This document shows positions 9,034 to 17,526 of a stretch of 32,931 bases of DNA, one piece after another; position 1 is the stretch's first letter; each line of letters opens with the position of its first letter. The notes beneath the pieces are model-generated. The model was not told the DNA's origin. It did not search any database and saw only the letters and a program-made list of their open reading frames with translations. Source of the DNA: Holophagae bacterium. Its GTDB lineage: Bacteria > Acidobacteriota > Thermoanaerobaculia > Thermoanaerobaculales > Sulfomarinibacteraceae. The stretch is taken from NCBI GenBank assembly GCA_030618605.1, contig JAUXDC010000007.1:1-32931 (forward strand). Reading direction: 5' to 3'. Position numbers and translations under genes: made by a program.

Positions 9034-9516
9034 TCATAGTTCCTGTCGGGGACGGTGATGGATATGAGTCAGAGCAATGGCCATCGCATCCGCCGCATCG
9101 TGGGGCGGCGTCTTGCTGAGGCCGAGAAGGCGGCTGACCATGAAGGCGATCTGTGACTTCTCTGCTCGTCCGTGGCCGACGATTGACTTTTTGACCTCGG
9201 CAGGGGTGTAGTCGGTGACGCCGATCTTCGCCGATCCCAGAACCGAAAGGATCACTCCTCGAGCCTCTGCCAGGACAAACGTCGACCGTGGATTGCGGCC
9301 GGTAAACGGTGTCTCGACGGCCGCCTGGTCTGGATTTTGCTCCTCGACGATCTTGGCCAGCCGTAGGGCGAGATCGGCCAAACGGGTCGGACGGTCATCG
9401 CCTTTCGGCCTGATGACTCCGAAGTCGTGCAGCTGATACCGGTTGCCCTCTGCGGTCACCACCGCCCACCCTGTGGCGGCTGACCCCGGGTCAATGCCAA
9501 TGACCCGGGACGTCAG
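9034..9516 (-). CDS. ruvC: Holliday junction resolvase RuvC (track ORF starting at 9462 is N-terminally truncated; start codon uncertain)
   Basis: The frame continues upstream of 9462 as ...VIGIDPGSAATGWAVVTAEG, the RuvC N-terminus; AVETPFTGRNPRSTFVLAEARGVIL; HDAADAMAIALTH. Confidence 0.9.
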   Translation of the reverse strand: MTSRVIGIDPGSAATGWAVVTAEGNRYQLHDFGVIRPKGDDRPTRLADLALRLAKIVEEQNPDQAAVETPFTGRNPRSTFVLAEARGVILSVLGSAKIGVTDYTPAEVKKSIVGHGRAEKSQIAFMVSRLLGLSKTPPHDAADAMAIALTHIHHRPRQEL

Positions 9517-10262
9517 AGTGACTCCAGAATCGCTTCGTCGATGTCGAAATTTGCCCAGACGTTTTGAACATCATCTTGATCGTCGAAGGCCTCCATCAAA
9601 CGGATCATCTGCTGGGCTTTCTTGCCTTCAAGCTCGACAGTTGTCGATGGCTCCATATCGAACTGCGCGGCCTCGACCGTGACGCCGCCGGCCTCCAACG
9701 TCTCCTTGACCTGATGGAGTTCGTCCGGCGCCGTGAAAATCCGGAAGTACTCTTCGTCCTGGGTATCGAGATCTTCGGCGCCGGCTTCCAGGGCCTGTTC
9801 CAGTAACCAATCCTCGTCGATGTCGTCGGCGCGGGCCACCAGAATCAGACCCTTGCGGGTGAAAAGCCACCCTACACTCCCGTTTTCTCCAAGGTTTCCG
9901 TTGTATTTGGAGAAGAGGTGGCGAATCTCTGGAACGGTTCGATTTCGGTTATCCGTCAGGCATTCGAGCATCATGGCAACCCCGCCCGGGCCATATCCCT
10001 CGAACCGAACCTCCTCATAATGAACTCCGGGAAGTTCACCGGTACCGCGCTGGATCGCCCGGTTCATGTTGTCGGCAGGCATGTTTGCGCTCTTGGCTGC
10101 TGCGACCGCTGCCCGCAGGCGCGGATTGCTTTCGACATCACCGCCTCCCGCCCGGGCAGCGACGGTGATCTCGCGAATGATCTTGGTGAAGATCTTGGCC
10201 CGCTTGGCATCGGCCCGGCCCTTCTTGTGCTTGATGGTGCTCCATTTGCTGTGGCCCGACAT
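9513..10262 (-). CDS. yebC: YebC/PmpR-family protein
   Basis: MSGHSKWSTIKHKKGRADAKRAKIFTKIIREI; GYGPGGVAMMLECLTDNRNRT. Confidence 0.96.
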   Translation of the reverse strand: MSGHSKWSTIKHKKGRADAKRAKIFTKIIREITVAARAGGGDVESNPRLRAAVAAAKSANMPADNMNRAIQRGTGELPGVHYEEVRFEGYGPGGVAMMLECLTDNRNRTVPEIRHLFSKYNGNLGENGSVGWLFTRKGLILVARADDIDEDWLLEQALEAGAEDLDTQDEEYFRIFTAPDELHQVKETLEAGGVTVEAAQFDMEPSTTVELEGKKAQQMIRLMEAFDDQDDVQNVWANFDIDEAILESL

Positions 10263-10501
10263 AATGCCTCCGTAGCCCGGCAGGGTCTCTTTTTCTCACT
10301 CAATTACTTTCAATGAACTGAGCTGTCCTTGACAATAGCGCGTTGTGGTCCAGTTGTCGAAGTTAGTCGACTCGGGGCAAAAAAGGAATTTCCCGGAGCT
10401 GTGCGGTTGACTTCGTGGGCGGCTCGAACATAATAAACGTGGACTCTTCACGGAGTCCACTACTGGAGGATTATGACAGTCCCACACCTGAGGATGGTGA
10501 T

Positions 10502-13198
10502 ATGAGCGCGAATATTCTTCTGATTGAGTACGAACCGCGATATGTCGAGCGAGTTCAAAAGGCACTGAGTGGCCCGAATTACACTGTGGAGGTTGTCGAC
10601 GACATCGACGCTGCTGTTGATGCGTGCGCGGCGTTTGAACCCCGCGCAGTGATCATGACCTCCGTGTTGCCGGGGATCAAGATCGAAGATGCCATCACCC
10701 AGCTGAGGGCCCGCGCCGGTTTGCGAACGACGCCGATTTTGATTCTGATGTCCGGCTACAAAGGTAAGGACCCCAAGGTGGATGCCGCGCGACATGCGGC
10801 TCAGGACATCTTGGAAAGGCCGTTCACGGGAGACGTGCTGTTCAAGCGCCTCGAGGTGATGTTGAACGAAGCAACCGACCCAGCTGCCACCCAGGCGATT
10901 CCGCAGGATATGCTTGAGGCGCTTCGGCGGAACGCCGGCGCTGAAGACGAGAGTTTTACCTCAGATGAATTGTTCGGCGACATCCTTTCCGATGTCGAAA
11001 GCGTCGATCTTTCAAAGAAAGTTGGGCCCGAGGACGTTCCTGCACCGAAACCTGGTGTCGCCAAGGTCGATGATGTGTTGGCCGGGTTGGTGGAGAAAAA
11101 ACAAGAGCCCCGTCCCGTCAAACCAGCAGCGAAGTCTCCGGAAACCGACGTTGACGCGATCCTGTCGGAAACATTGGCCGGCATGGACATTCAACCCCTT
11201 CGCAAGGCAAAGAAAAGTGAGCCCGCGGCGTCGCCCAAGGCCCCACCGGTTTCGTTGCCCCCTGAGCCCAAGCCCGCCGAGGCATCGCCGGCATCTCCTG
11301 AAACCCAGAAGGGCGCAGAGACTTCGAAGTCGTCGAAGGACGATGACAATCAATTTGGTCAGTACGTCCTCAAGGAACACATTGCTACCGGTGGAATGGC
11401 CGAGGTGTTCAAGGCGCGGATGATGGGCATGGAGGGCTTCCAAAAGACGGTTGCCATCAAGCGGATTCTGCCGCACCTGACGGACAACGACGAGTTCGTC
11501 ACCATGTTCATCGACGAAGCCAAGCTGGCCGCCCAGTTGAACCACAACAACATCATCCACATCTACGATCTCGGTAAGATCGATCGGTCCTACTACATTG
11601 CGATGGAGTACATCGAGGGACAGGACTTGCGGTCCCTGTTGAAGAAATGTAGAGATCGTGAGGACCATCCTCCGATTCCGATCTCGCTCCACATCGCGAC
11701 AATGTTGGCCTCTGCGCTGGACTATGCGCATCGAAAGCAGGATTTTGAGGACCGGGACCTCGGACTCGTTCACCGGGACGTGTCGCCACAAAACGTACTG
11801 ATCTCCAACGACGGTGATATCAAGCTCTGCGATTTTGGGATTGCCAAGGCGGCTTCAAAGGCATCCCATACCCGCGCCGGCGCCCTCAAGGGCAAGCTGC
11901 AGTACATGTCGCCGGAGCAGGCTTGGGGCAAGAGCATCGACCACCGGTCGGACATCTTCTCCCTGGGACTGGTGTTGTACGAGATGTTGACTGGCACGAA
12001 GGTCTTTGCCGGCGATTCTGAACTCTCTATTCTCGAGCAGGTTCGAAATCCCAAGGTAGCAGCGCCCTCTGACTTCAACCCGGATGTTCCGGAAGATGTC
12101 GAGACGGTTGTCCTCAAGGCTCTCGAATCCGACCCTGGGGATCGCTATCAATCGGCCCGTGAGTTTCAAAGCGACCTCGAAGAGGTCATGCGGAAATACG
12201 GATGGACGGTTGACCCGGCGGCTTTGGCTCGGTTCATGAGGGAATTATCCAAGGACAAGAAATTCACACAGATTCCTGGGCGGAAGGTTTCGACGAAGAA
12301 AGTTGCCAAGGAGAAAAGATCGCCCGTAGCGATTCCGCCTGTTGAGCCGCTTCCGGCGGTCCCTCCGGCTGAATCGATGCCACGTCCCGAGGACGGTGCC
12401 GAGCCGGTTGCCGTGGAGGAGGCAGCTGCCGTTTCCGGCGCCTCGGGCGGCGGCGATTCGTTCCCCATGAAATGGCTCTTGATCGGCGCCGCAGCATTGG
12501 TGATCGTTGTTGGTGGCCTCTGGATGGTGATGAGTGGCGGAGGCTCGGAGAGTCCACCCAGCAAGGCCGATTCGCCGGCAGTTGCCGCGGTCGAAACCCC
12601 AACGGTGGCGCCCGGGCTGATGACTGAAGAGGAGATGGTGGCGGCCGCCGCACAGGCAGCGGCGGAGATGGTCGAGGAGAAGAGCCAAGAGATGCGGGAA
12701 CGCCTCGAAGAAGAGTTCCCGACGCCGACACCCATTCCCCCGACTCCGACGCCTGCGCCTACACCGACGCCTGAGCCTACGCCCGAGCCGACCCCCACCC
12801 CAGCGCCGGCAGCACCCGCGGCAACGCCGACTCCGATTCCACCAACCCCTACTCCGACTCCGATCCCCCCGACGCCAACACCAACGGTTCAGGAGGGAGA
12901 CATTGTCAAGCCGGGTGGGACAGGAGTGGTTTTGCCCACGATCATCAACAGGGCAACCCCCAAGTATCCGAAAATGGCACTCAAGATGCGGTCGGAAGGA
13001 ACCGTGACCCTGGAGATCCTGATTGGAACCACCGGAACCATTGAGCAGGTCAAGATGCTGAATTGCAGTCGTCCGGGTGTCGGTTTCGAGAAGGCTGCCG
13101 AAGATGCGGTACGGAAGTGGACCTACAAACCCGCAACCAAGAATAATGTAAAAGTTCGAATGTGGATTCCAGTTCGAATTCCGTTCAGCGTTCGTTGA
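10502..13198 (+). CDS. Multidomain protein: degenerate receiver domain - Ser/Thr kinase - TM - Pro/Thr-rich linker - TonB C-terminal domain
   Basis: REC-like N-terminus MSANILLIEYEP..; kinase motifs GGMAEVFKA, VAIKRI, LVHRDVSPQNVLI, DFGIA, MSPEQ; TM WLLIGAAALVIVVGGLWMVM; PTPTP repeats; ATPKYPKMALKMRSEGTVTLEILIGTTG...AVRKWTYKPA (TonB_C). Start 10502 preceded by GAGGATGGTGAT. Confidence 0.9.
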   Translation: MSANILLIEYEPRYVERVQKALSGPNYTVEVVDDIDAAVDACAAFEPRAVIMTSVLPGIKIEDAITQLRARAGLRTTPILILMSGYKGKDPKVDAARHAAQDILERPFTGDVLFKRLEVMLNEATDPAATQAIPQDMLEALRRNAGAEDESFTSDELFGDILSDVESVDLSKKVGPEDVPAPKPGVAKVDDVLAGLVEKKQEPRPVKPAAKSPETDVDAILSETLAGMDIQPLRKAKKSEPAASPKAPPVSLPPEPKPAEASPASPETQKGAETSKSSKDDDNQFGQYVLKEHIATGGMAEVFKARMMGMEGFQKTVAIKRILPHLTDNDEFVTMFIDEAKLAAQLNHNNIIHIYDLGKIDRSYYIAMEYIEGQDLRSLLKKCRDREDHPPIPISLHIATMLASALDYAHRKQDFEDRDLGLVHRDVSPQNVLISNDGDIKLCDFGIAKAASKASHTRAGALKGKLQYMSPEQAWGKSIDHRSDIFSLGLVLYEMLTGTKVFAGDSELSILEQVRNPKVAAPSDFNPDVPEDVETVVLKALESDPGDRYQSAREFQSDLEEVMRKYGWTVDPAALARFMRELSKDKKFTQIPGRKVSTKKVAKEKRSPVAIPPVEPLPAVPPAESMPRPEDGAEPVAVEEAAAVSGASGGGDSFPMKWLLIGAAALVIVVGGLWMVMSGGGSESPPSKADSPAVAAVETPTVAPGLMTEEEMVAAAAQAAAEMVEEKSQEMRERLEEEFPTPTPIPPTPTPAPTPTPEPTPEPTPTPAPAAPAATPTPIPPTPTPTPIPPTPTPTVQEGDIVKPGGTGVVLPTIINRATPKYPKMALKMRSEGTVTLEILIGTTGTIEQVKMLNCSRPGVGFEKAAEDAVRKWTYKPATKNNVKVRMWIPVRIPFSVR

Positions 13199-13224
13199 TT
13201 TTTATTGAATGAGGAGGAAGAACG

Positions 13225-13449
13225 ATGACCCTTTCAGACGGCCAGAAGAAGCTCTACGAAGATGTGTTGCAACAAGAGAAAAAGCAGATCGAAGATTTTG
13301 AAGCCCAGATTCAAGAAGAATTGGCTGCGGTGAAAGCGAAGATTTCGGATCTCCAGGGAGCACAGAAAGCGGCGCATCAGATGTATCATGCTGCATGCGA
13401 GCGCCTGGGGATTCCCAACGAATTTGAGGATGAAGGTTCCCAGGATTAA
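13225..13449 (+). CDS. Small coiled-coil protein of unknown function (74 aa)
   Basis: AGGAGGAAGAACG upstream of the ATG; continuous Glu/Lys/Gln-rich helix. Confidence 0.75.
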   Translation: MTLSDGQKKLYEDVLQQEKKQIEDFEAQIQEELAAVKAKISDLQGAQKAAHQMYHAACERLGIPNEFEDEGSQD

Positions 13450-13467
13450 GGGGACGATCCGCCGATT

Positions 13468-13492
13468 CAAACCCCGGCTCTGCCGGGGTTTG
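13468..13492 (+). terminator. Hairpin terminator
   Basis: CAAACCCCGG-CTCTG-CCGGGGTTTG, perfect 10-bp stem with T-rich tail, after the stop at 13449. Confidence 0.75.
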
Positions 13493-13543
13493 ATTGTGTC
13501 GCCACCGGTGGACTGGCGACGGAGCGATGGGACGGAGTAAAGG

Positions 13544-14344
13544 ATGAAAAAAGGACAGGGGGTCCCTCGGGGCCTGTGGGTCAAATGCGAACGATGCGGG
13601 GCGATTCTTTACCACAAAGAGGCGACCGCGAATTTGCACGTCTGTCCGAAGTGTGACTATCACTTCAAAATGTCGGCCCACGAGCGCCTGGGTTCCCTCT
13701 TTGACGGCGGTCGGTATAAGACTCTGTTCAATCGCATTCGATCGACCGATCCGCTGGAGTTCAAGGATTCGAAGGAATACAAAGAAAGAATCAAGGTCTA
13801 TCAGAAGAAGGTTGGTCCGCAGGATGCGGTCGTCGTCGGCCAAGGCGAGATTGATCGGGGGCCGACCATTATTGCTGCCATGGAGTATGGCTTTATGGGC
13901 GGGTCAATGGGTTCTGCGGTTGGCGAAAAGATAGCGCTCGCAGGCGAGCGGTGTCTCAATCGTCGGTTGCCGCTGGTGATCATTGCGTGTTCCGGTGGCG
14001 CCAGAATGCAGGAGGGGATTCTCTCCCTGATGCAGATGGCAAAGATATCAGCAGTCCTGGGACGGATGCGAGAGAAAAGACTGGCCTTCATCTCGGTCTT
14101 GACCGATCCGACGACCGGCGGTGTCACGGCCAGTTTCGCCATGCAGGGCGACCTCAACATCGCCGAGCCGGCCTCATTGATCGGGTTTGCGGGCCCTAGG
14201 GTGATCGAGCAGACCATCCGGCAGACCCTGCCGGATGGTTTCCAACGTTCCGAGTTCCTCCTGGAACACGGCATGCTTGATCGGATCGTTCATCGCCACG
14301 AGTTGAAGTCGACCCTCGCCACATGCCTGGGTTACTTCCGGTAA
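13544..14344 (+). CDS. accD: Acetyl-CoA carboxylase carboxyltransferase subunit beta
   Basis: Zinc finger CERCGAILYHKEATANLHVCPKCDYHF; CSGGARMQEGILSLMQMAK; LTDPTTGGVTASFAMQGD. Confidence 0.96.
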   Translation: MKKGQGVPRGLWVKCERCGAILYHKEATANLHVCPKCDYHFKMSAHERLGSLFDGGRYKTLFNRIRSTDPLEFKDSKEYKERIKVYQKKVGPQDAVVVGQGEIDRGPTIIAAMEYGFMGGSMGSAVGEKIALAGERCLNRRLPLVIIACSGGARMQEGILSLMQMAKISAVLGRMREKRLAFISVLTDPTTGGVTASFAMQGDLNIAEPASLIGFAGPRVIEQTIRQTLPDGFQRSEFLLEHGMLDRIVHRHELKSTLATCLGYFR

Positions 14345-15528
14345 GCCTAGAAAAAAGGCGACCTGGGCGGATTCGCCCCAGTCTCGATCGACTGACCGAA
14401 GCACTTCAGTGCCTGGGGAATCCACAGAACACATTTTCATCAACGCTGCTGGTTGGGACCAACGGCAAGGGGTCGACCGCAGCGATGTTGGAGAGAATTC
14501 TGTCTGCCGGCGGAGTCAAAACCGGTTTGACGACCTCGCCCCATCTCGTTCGGGTCCATGAGCGAATTCGGGTTGACGGGGGTGAGATCGGTGACGACCG
14601 GCTCGTGGTGATTCTCGACATGCTCGAGGCCTACCCCGACTTGACCTTCTTCGAAACGCTGATGGCAGCGGCCTTCATGCACTTTGCGGAAAGTGGGGTC
14701 GAAGTCGCTGTGCTCGAGGCGGGCATGGGTGGTCGCTGGGATGCCTCACGGGCTGCCTGCAGTGCCGTCGTCGGATTGACCAATGTCGGTTCGGACCACA
14801 GCCGGTGGCTGGGTGATCGGCCGGAGGCGATTGCGGACGACAAAGGTGCGGCACTGGCCGCTGCCGATATCGGAATCTACGGCCCTCAGGTGGACCGATG
14901 GGTCATCGAGCAATTGGGCCTGCCCGGAGCGAGGGAAGCGTCTTCGTTGGTGAAGGTCCGGCCGGGCGCCGGCGGTGGGAGGGTTGAAACGAGGTGGCCC
15001 GGCTCTGATTGGACTGAGCTGACACTGCCGTTGCAAGGAGAGCATCAACGGGCCAATCTGCACCTCGCCCTGGCGATGGCCGAGGCCTGCCGGGAGTTGG
15101 GCTGGATTGGTCCGATGAACGCGGAGATTGTCGCCGAAGCACTCGGTGGCACGTACTGGCCTGGCCGGTTGTCCCAAACCCGTGTTGGAGGACGAACGCT
15201 GCTCCTGGATGGGGCGCACAATCTCGAAGCGTGCGAGAGCCTGGCGGCATTCCTCAAAGAGCAATCCGTCCGGTACAACCTGGTCTTTGCCTGTCTTGAC
15301 GACAAGCCCGTTGGAGCGATGGCTGATATCCTCCGGCCGGTCGTCGGCGATGTCGCTGTTTGCCCCTTGAAGGACCCAAGGGCTCTGCCGGTCGAAGCTC
15401 TCCTCGAGGCCTTTCCGGGCGCCATCGTCTGTTCGGATCCGGTTGGCGCCGTGATGAGCCTGAGTGATCCGGTCCTCGCGGCGGGGAGTCTACGGCTTGT
15501 TGGAGCTCTCTTGAGTATGGGAGGTTGA
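14323..15528 (+). CDS. folC: Folylpolyglutamate synthase/dihydrofolate synthase
   Basis: GTNGKGST P-loop, TSPHLVRVHERIRV, LEAGMGGRWDA, LDGAHN. Confidence 0.93.
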   Translation: MPGLLPVSLEKRRPGRIRPSLDRLTEALQCLGNPQNTFSSTLLVGTNGKGSTAAMLERILSAGGVKTGLTTSPHLVRVHERIRVDGGEIGDDRLVVILDMLEAYPDLTFFETLMAAAFMHFAESGVEVAVLEAGMGGRWDASRAACSAVVGLTNVGSDHSRWLGDRPEAIADDKGAALAAADIGIYGPQVDRWVIEQLGLPGAREASSLVKVRPGAGGGRVETRWPGSDWTELTLPLQGEHQRANLHLALAMAEACRELGWIGPMNAEIVAEALGGTYWPGRLSQTRVGGRTLLLDGAHNLEACESLAAFLKEQSVRYNLVFACLDDKPVGAMADILRPVVGDVAVCPLKDPRALPVEALLEAFPGAIVCSDPVGAVMSLSDPVLAAGSLRLVGALLSMGG

Positions 15529-16880
15529 TCGTGTGGAGCACATTTGAGATTCGTGACCGGCGGCACCTTGAGGACGACGAAGGTCGGCATCTGGCCCCGT
15601 GGGCGACTCCGTCGGTCGAAGCGACCCGTTCCGGGCCGCAGGAAAGCGAGGATGGTCTCCGGCCGGCCTTTCAAAGGGATCGTGACCGGATTGTCCATTC
15701 CCGGGCCTTTCGCCGGTTGAAGCACAAGACCCAGGTCTTCGTCCCTCATCTGGCGGATCATCCCAGGACCCGCCTGACTCATACCCTCGAGGTGGCGCAA
15801 GCGGGCCGGACCATCGCAAGGGCCCTGGCGCTCAACGAGGATTTGGTCGAGGCGATCGCCCTGGGCCACGATCTCGGCCACACCGCCTTTGGCCACACCG
15901 GGGAAACAGTCTTGAAGGAAATTCTCGCGGGCCAAGTGCCCGAGGTGTCGTTATCCCCAGAGGTCGTGGCTGCCGCAGGGACCTTCAAGCACAACTACCA
16001 GTCGTTGCGTGTGGTTGATCTCCTGGAGCACCGGTATGAGCACCCCGGGTTGGGCCTGACCGACCAGGTGCGGGAGGGCATTCTCAAGCACACCTCGTGG
16101 AGCGGGAATTTTGCCTTTCCCCTGCCAAACCCGGAGGGCCTTGCTCTTGCGGACGCCTGCCATTTTGAAGGGCAGGTAGTAGCGGTTGCAGACGAAATCG
16201 CCCAACAGACCCATGATCTCGAGGATGGCATCAGAGCGGGTTCGGTTCGGCTCGATGAGGTGGAAGAATTAGAAATTGCCCGGGTCGTCATCGAGCGTCT
16301 GGGCCCGGAGTACAAAAACGAAGACCGCCGATGGCTGCGCCAGAATCTCTTGATTCGGGGCATGATCAGCCTCTTCGTCACAGATGTCATTGAGAACTCG
16401 GCGGAGATGTTGCGTTTATTGGCGGCACGACACGGGTTTTCTGATCGTCGATCGTTTGTCGCAGTAAAACCTGAAGTCCCGCGAGCGGCGGTGTGGTTTT
16501 CAGACGATGTTCATCGGCTCTTCATCGAACTCAAGGCCTTCATCTACCGGTTCATCATCAACCACCCGCAGGTCAACCGACAGGACTGGAGGGCACGCAA
16601 GGTGATGACGGCCCTCTTTCGTGCCTTCTGGCTTAACCCACGGACCCTGCCTTCTTATGTACTGTTGCGTGCCCGGGATGAGCTGGATTTTCCCTATCTC
16701 CGGGAGGTGTCGCTGGGTGTGGTTGCGAAGGAGGTCCATGATCGTTACCATGCCTCGCCGGGCTTCGTCCGCCTCGTTGTGGATCACCTCGCGGGCATGA
16801 GCGACCGTTTTGCCCTTGAGGAGTTTCGTTCCCTCGAGCAGCCGACGCCCGATCAGAGTTTTCCTGGAGGTTTGCGATGA
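15525..16880 (+). CDS. dgt: Deoxyguanosinetriphosphate triphosphohydrolase-like HD-domain protein
   Basis: RDRDRIVHSRAFRRLKHKTQVF, RTRLTHTLEVAQAGRTIARAL, ALGHDLGHTAFGHTGE. Confidence 0.93.
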   Translation: MIVWSTFEIRDRRHLEDDEGRHLAPWATPSVEATRSGPQESEDGLRPAFQRDRDRIVHSRAFRRLKHKTQVFVPHLADHPRTRLTHTLEVAQAGRTIARALALNEDLVEAIALGHDLGHTAFGHTGETVLKEILAGQVPEVSLSPEVVAAAGTFKHNYQSLRVVDLLEHRYEHPGLGLTDQVREGILKHTSWSGNFAFPLPNPEGLALADACHFEGQVVAVADEIAQQTHDLEDGIRAGSVRLDEVEELEIARVVIERLGPEYKNEDRRWLRQNLLIRGMISLFVTDVIENSAEMLRLLAARHGFSDRRSFVAVKPEVPRAAVWFSDDVHRLFIELKAFIYRFIINHPQVNRQDWRARKVMTALFRAFWLNPRTLPSYVLLRARDELDFPYLREVSLGVVAKEVHDRYHASPGFVRLVVDHLAGMSDRFALEEFRSLEQPTPDQSFPGGLR

Positions 16881-17302
16881 TCCTGATCGCCTCGGACCAT
16901 GCGGCATTTGATCTCAAACAACACTTGGTGGCTTTCCTCAAGGAGATGCACCACGAGGTGGGGGATCTGGGTGTGGACCAGATTGAGTCTGTCGACTACC
17001 CCGATTTTGCCCATCGGTTGGCCGAAGGAGTGCAGCGAGGTGATGGGGTGCAGGGCATCTTGATCTGCGGTACCGGCTTGGGCATGAGCATGGCGGCCAA
17101 TCGGCACGCCGGCATCCGGGCGGCTCTGTGCCACGACGCCTACACAGCGGCGATGGCACGGAAACACAACGATGCCAACGTCTTGTGCCTCGGAGCCCGG
17201 GTCCTGGGTGTTGGTGTGGCCGAGCAGGTCGTCCGGGTGTTCCTGAGTACCCCATTTGAGGGAGGTCGCCACCAGCGGCGTGTCGATAAAATTGAGACAT
17301 AG
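16877..17302 (+). CDS. rpiB: Ribose 5-phosphate isomerase B
   Basis: ASDHAAFDLKQHL, GDLG, VDYPDFA, GILICGTGLGMSMAANRHAGIRAALCHD, ARKHNDANVLCLGAR. Confidence 0.95.
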   Translation: MILIASDHAAFDLKQHLVAFLKEMHHEVGDLGVDQIESVDYPDFAHRLAEGVQRGDGVQGILICGTGLGMSMAANRHAGIRAALCHDAYTAAMARKHNDANVLCLGARVLGVGVAEQVVRVFLSTPFEGGRHQRRVDKIET

Positions 17303-17342
17303 GCTAGGAGGCTGGCACGCTAGGATGCTAGGATGCGAGACT
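17303..17342 (+). repeat. Degenerate octamer array (left arm of a paired inverted array)
   Basis: GCTAGGAG GCTGGCAC GCTAGGAT GCTAGGAT GCGAGACT, starting on the base after the rpiB TAG. Confidence 0.85.
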
Positions 17343-17372
17343 GGAGCCTGGGTTTGGGAACCCGCATTGTGA
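17339..17372 (+). repeat. Dispersed 34-nt hairpin motif, copy 1
   Basis: GACTGGAGC-ctgggtttgggaa-CCCGCATTGTGA; flanks of 9 and 12 nt identical to copy 2 at 32320-32353. Confidence 0.75.
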
Positions 17373-17427
17373 TGACGATTGGTACAAAGAAGAATTAGCG
17401 GAAGCAGAAGCAAATTCCTCGGTGGCC

Positions 17428-17475
17428 TTTCCTGCCTTCTGGCCTCCCAGCCCCCCAGCCTCCTGGCTTCCCAGC
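17428..17475 (-). repeat. Degenerate octamer array (right arm, inverted relative to 17303-17342)
   Basis: TTTCCTGC CTTCTGGC CTCCCAGC CCCCCAGC CTCCTGGC TTCCCAGC; reverse complement consensus GCTGGGAG matches left-arm GCTAGGAG. Confidence 0.85.
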
Positions 17476-17526
17476 GTTTCGGACCAGGAAAATAGAATTG
17501 CCGCAAAACCACCAATGGGAGACATC

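Noticed and set aside
11012-11791. 259-aa minus-strand ORF within the kinase gene
   Set aside because: Antisense translation of kinase motifs; no independent support.
12721-12895. Pro/Thr repeat DNA in the kinase fusion as a possible noncoding repeat
   Set aside because: In frame throughout and encodes a plausible TonB-like PTPTP linker; ordinary coding low complexity.
15045-15935. 296-aa minus-strand ORF across folC/dGTPase
   Set aside because: Spans the junction of two well-supported plus-strand genes and lacks recognisable domains.
17303-17475. Interpretation of the short-unit arrays as a CRISPR array
   Set aside because: Units are 7-8 nt with no spacers, the arms are inverted, and no cas genes are present.
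17422-17526. N-terminal extension of glyA in the ORF track
   Set aside because: The extension is a translation of the octamer array; the conserved protein starts at [10 protein letters not shown] (17527).
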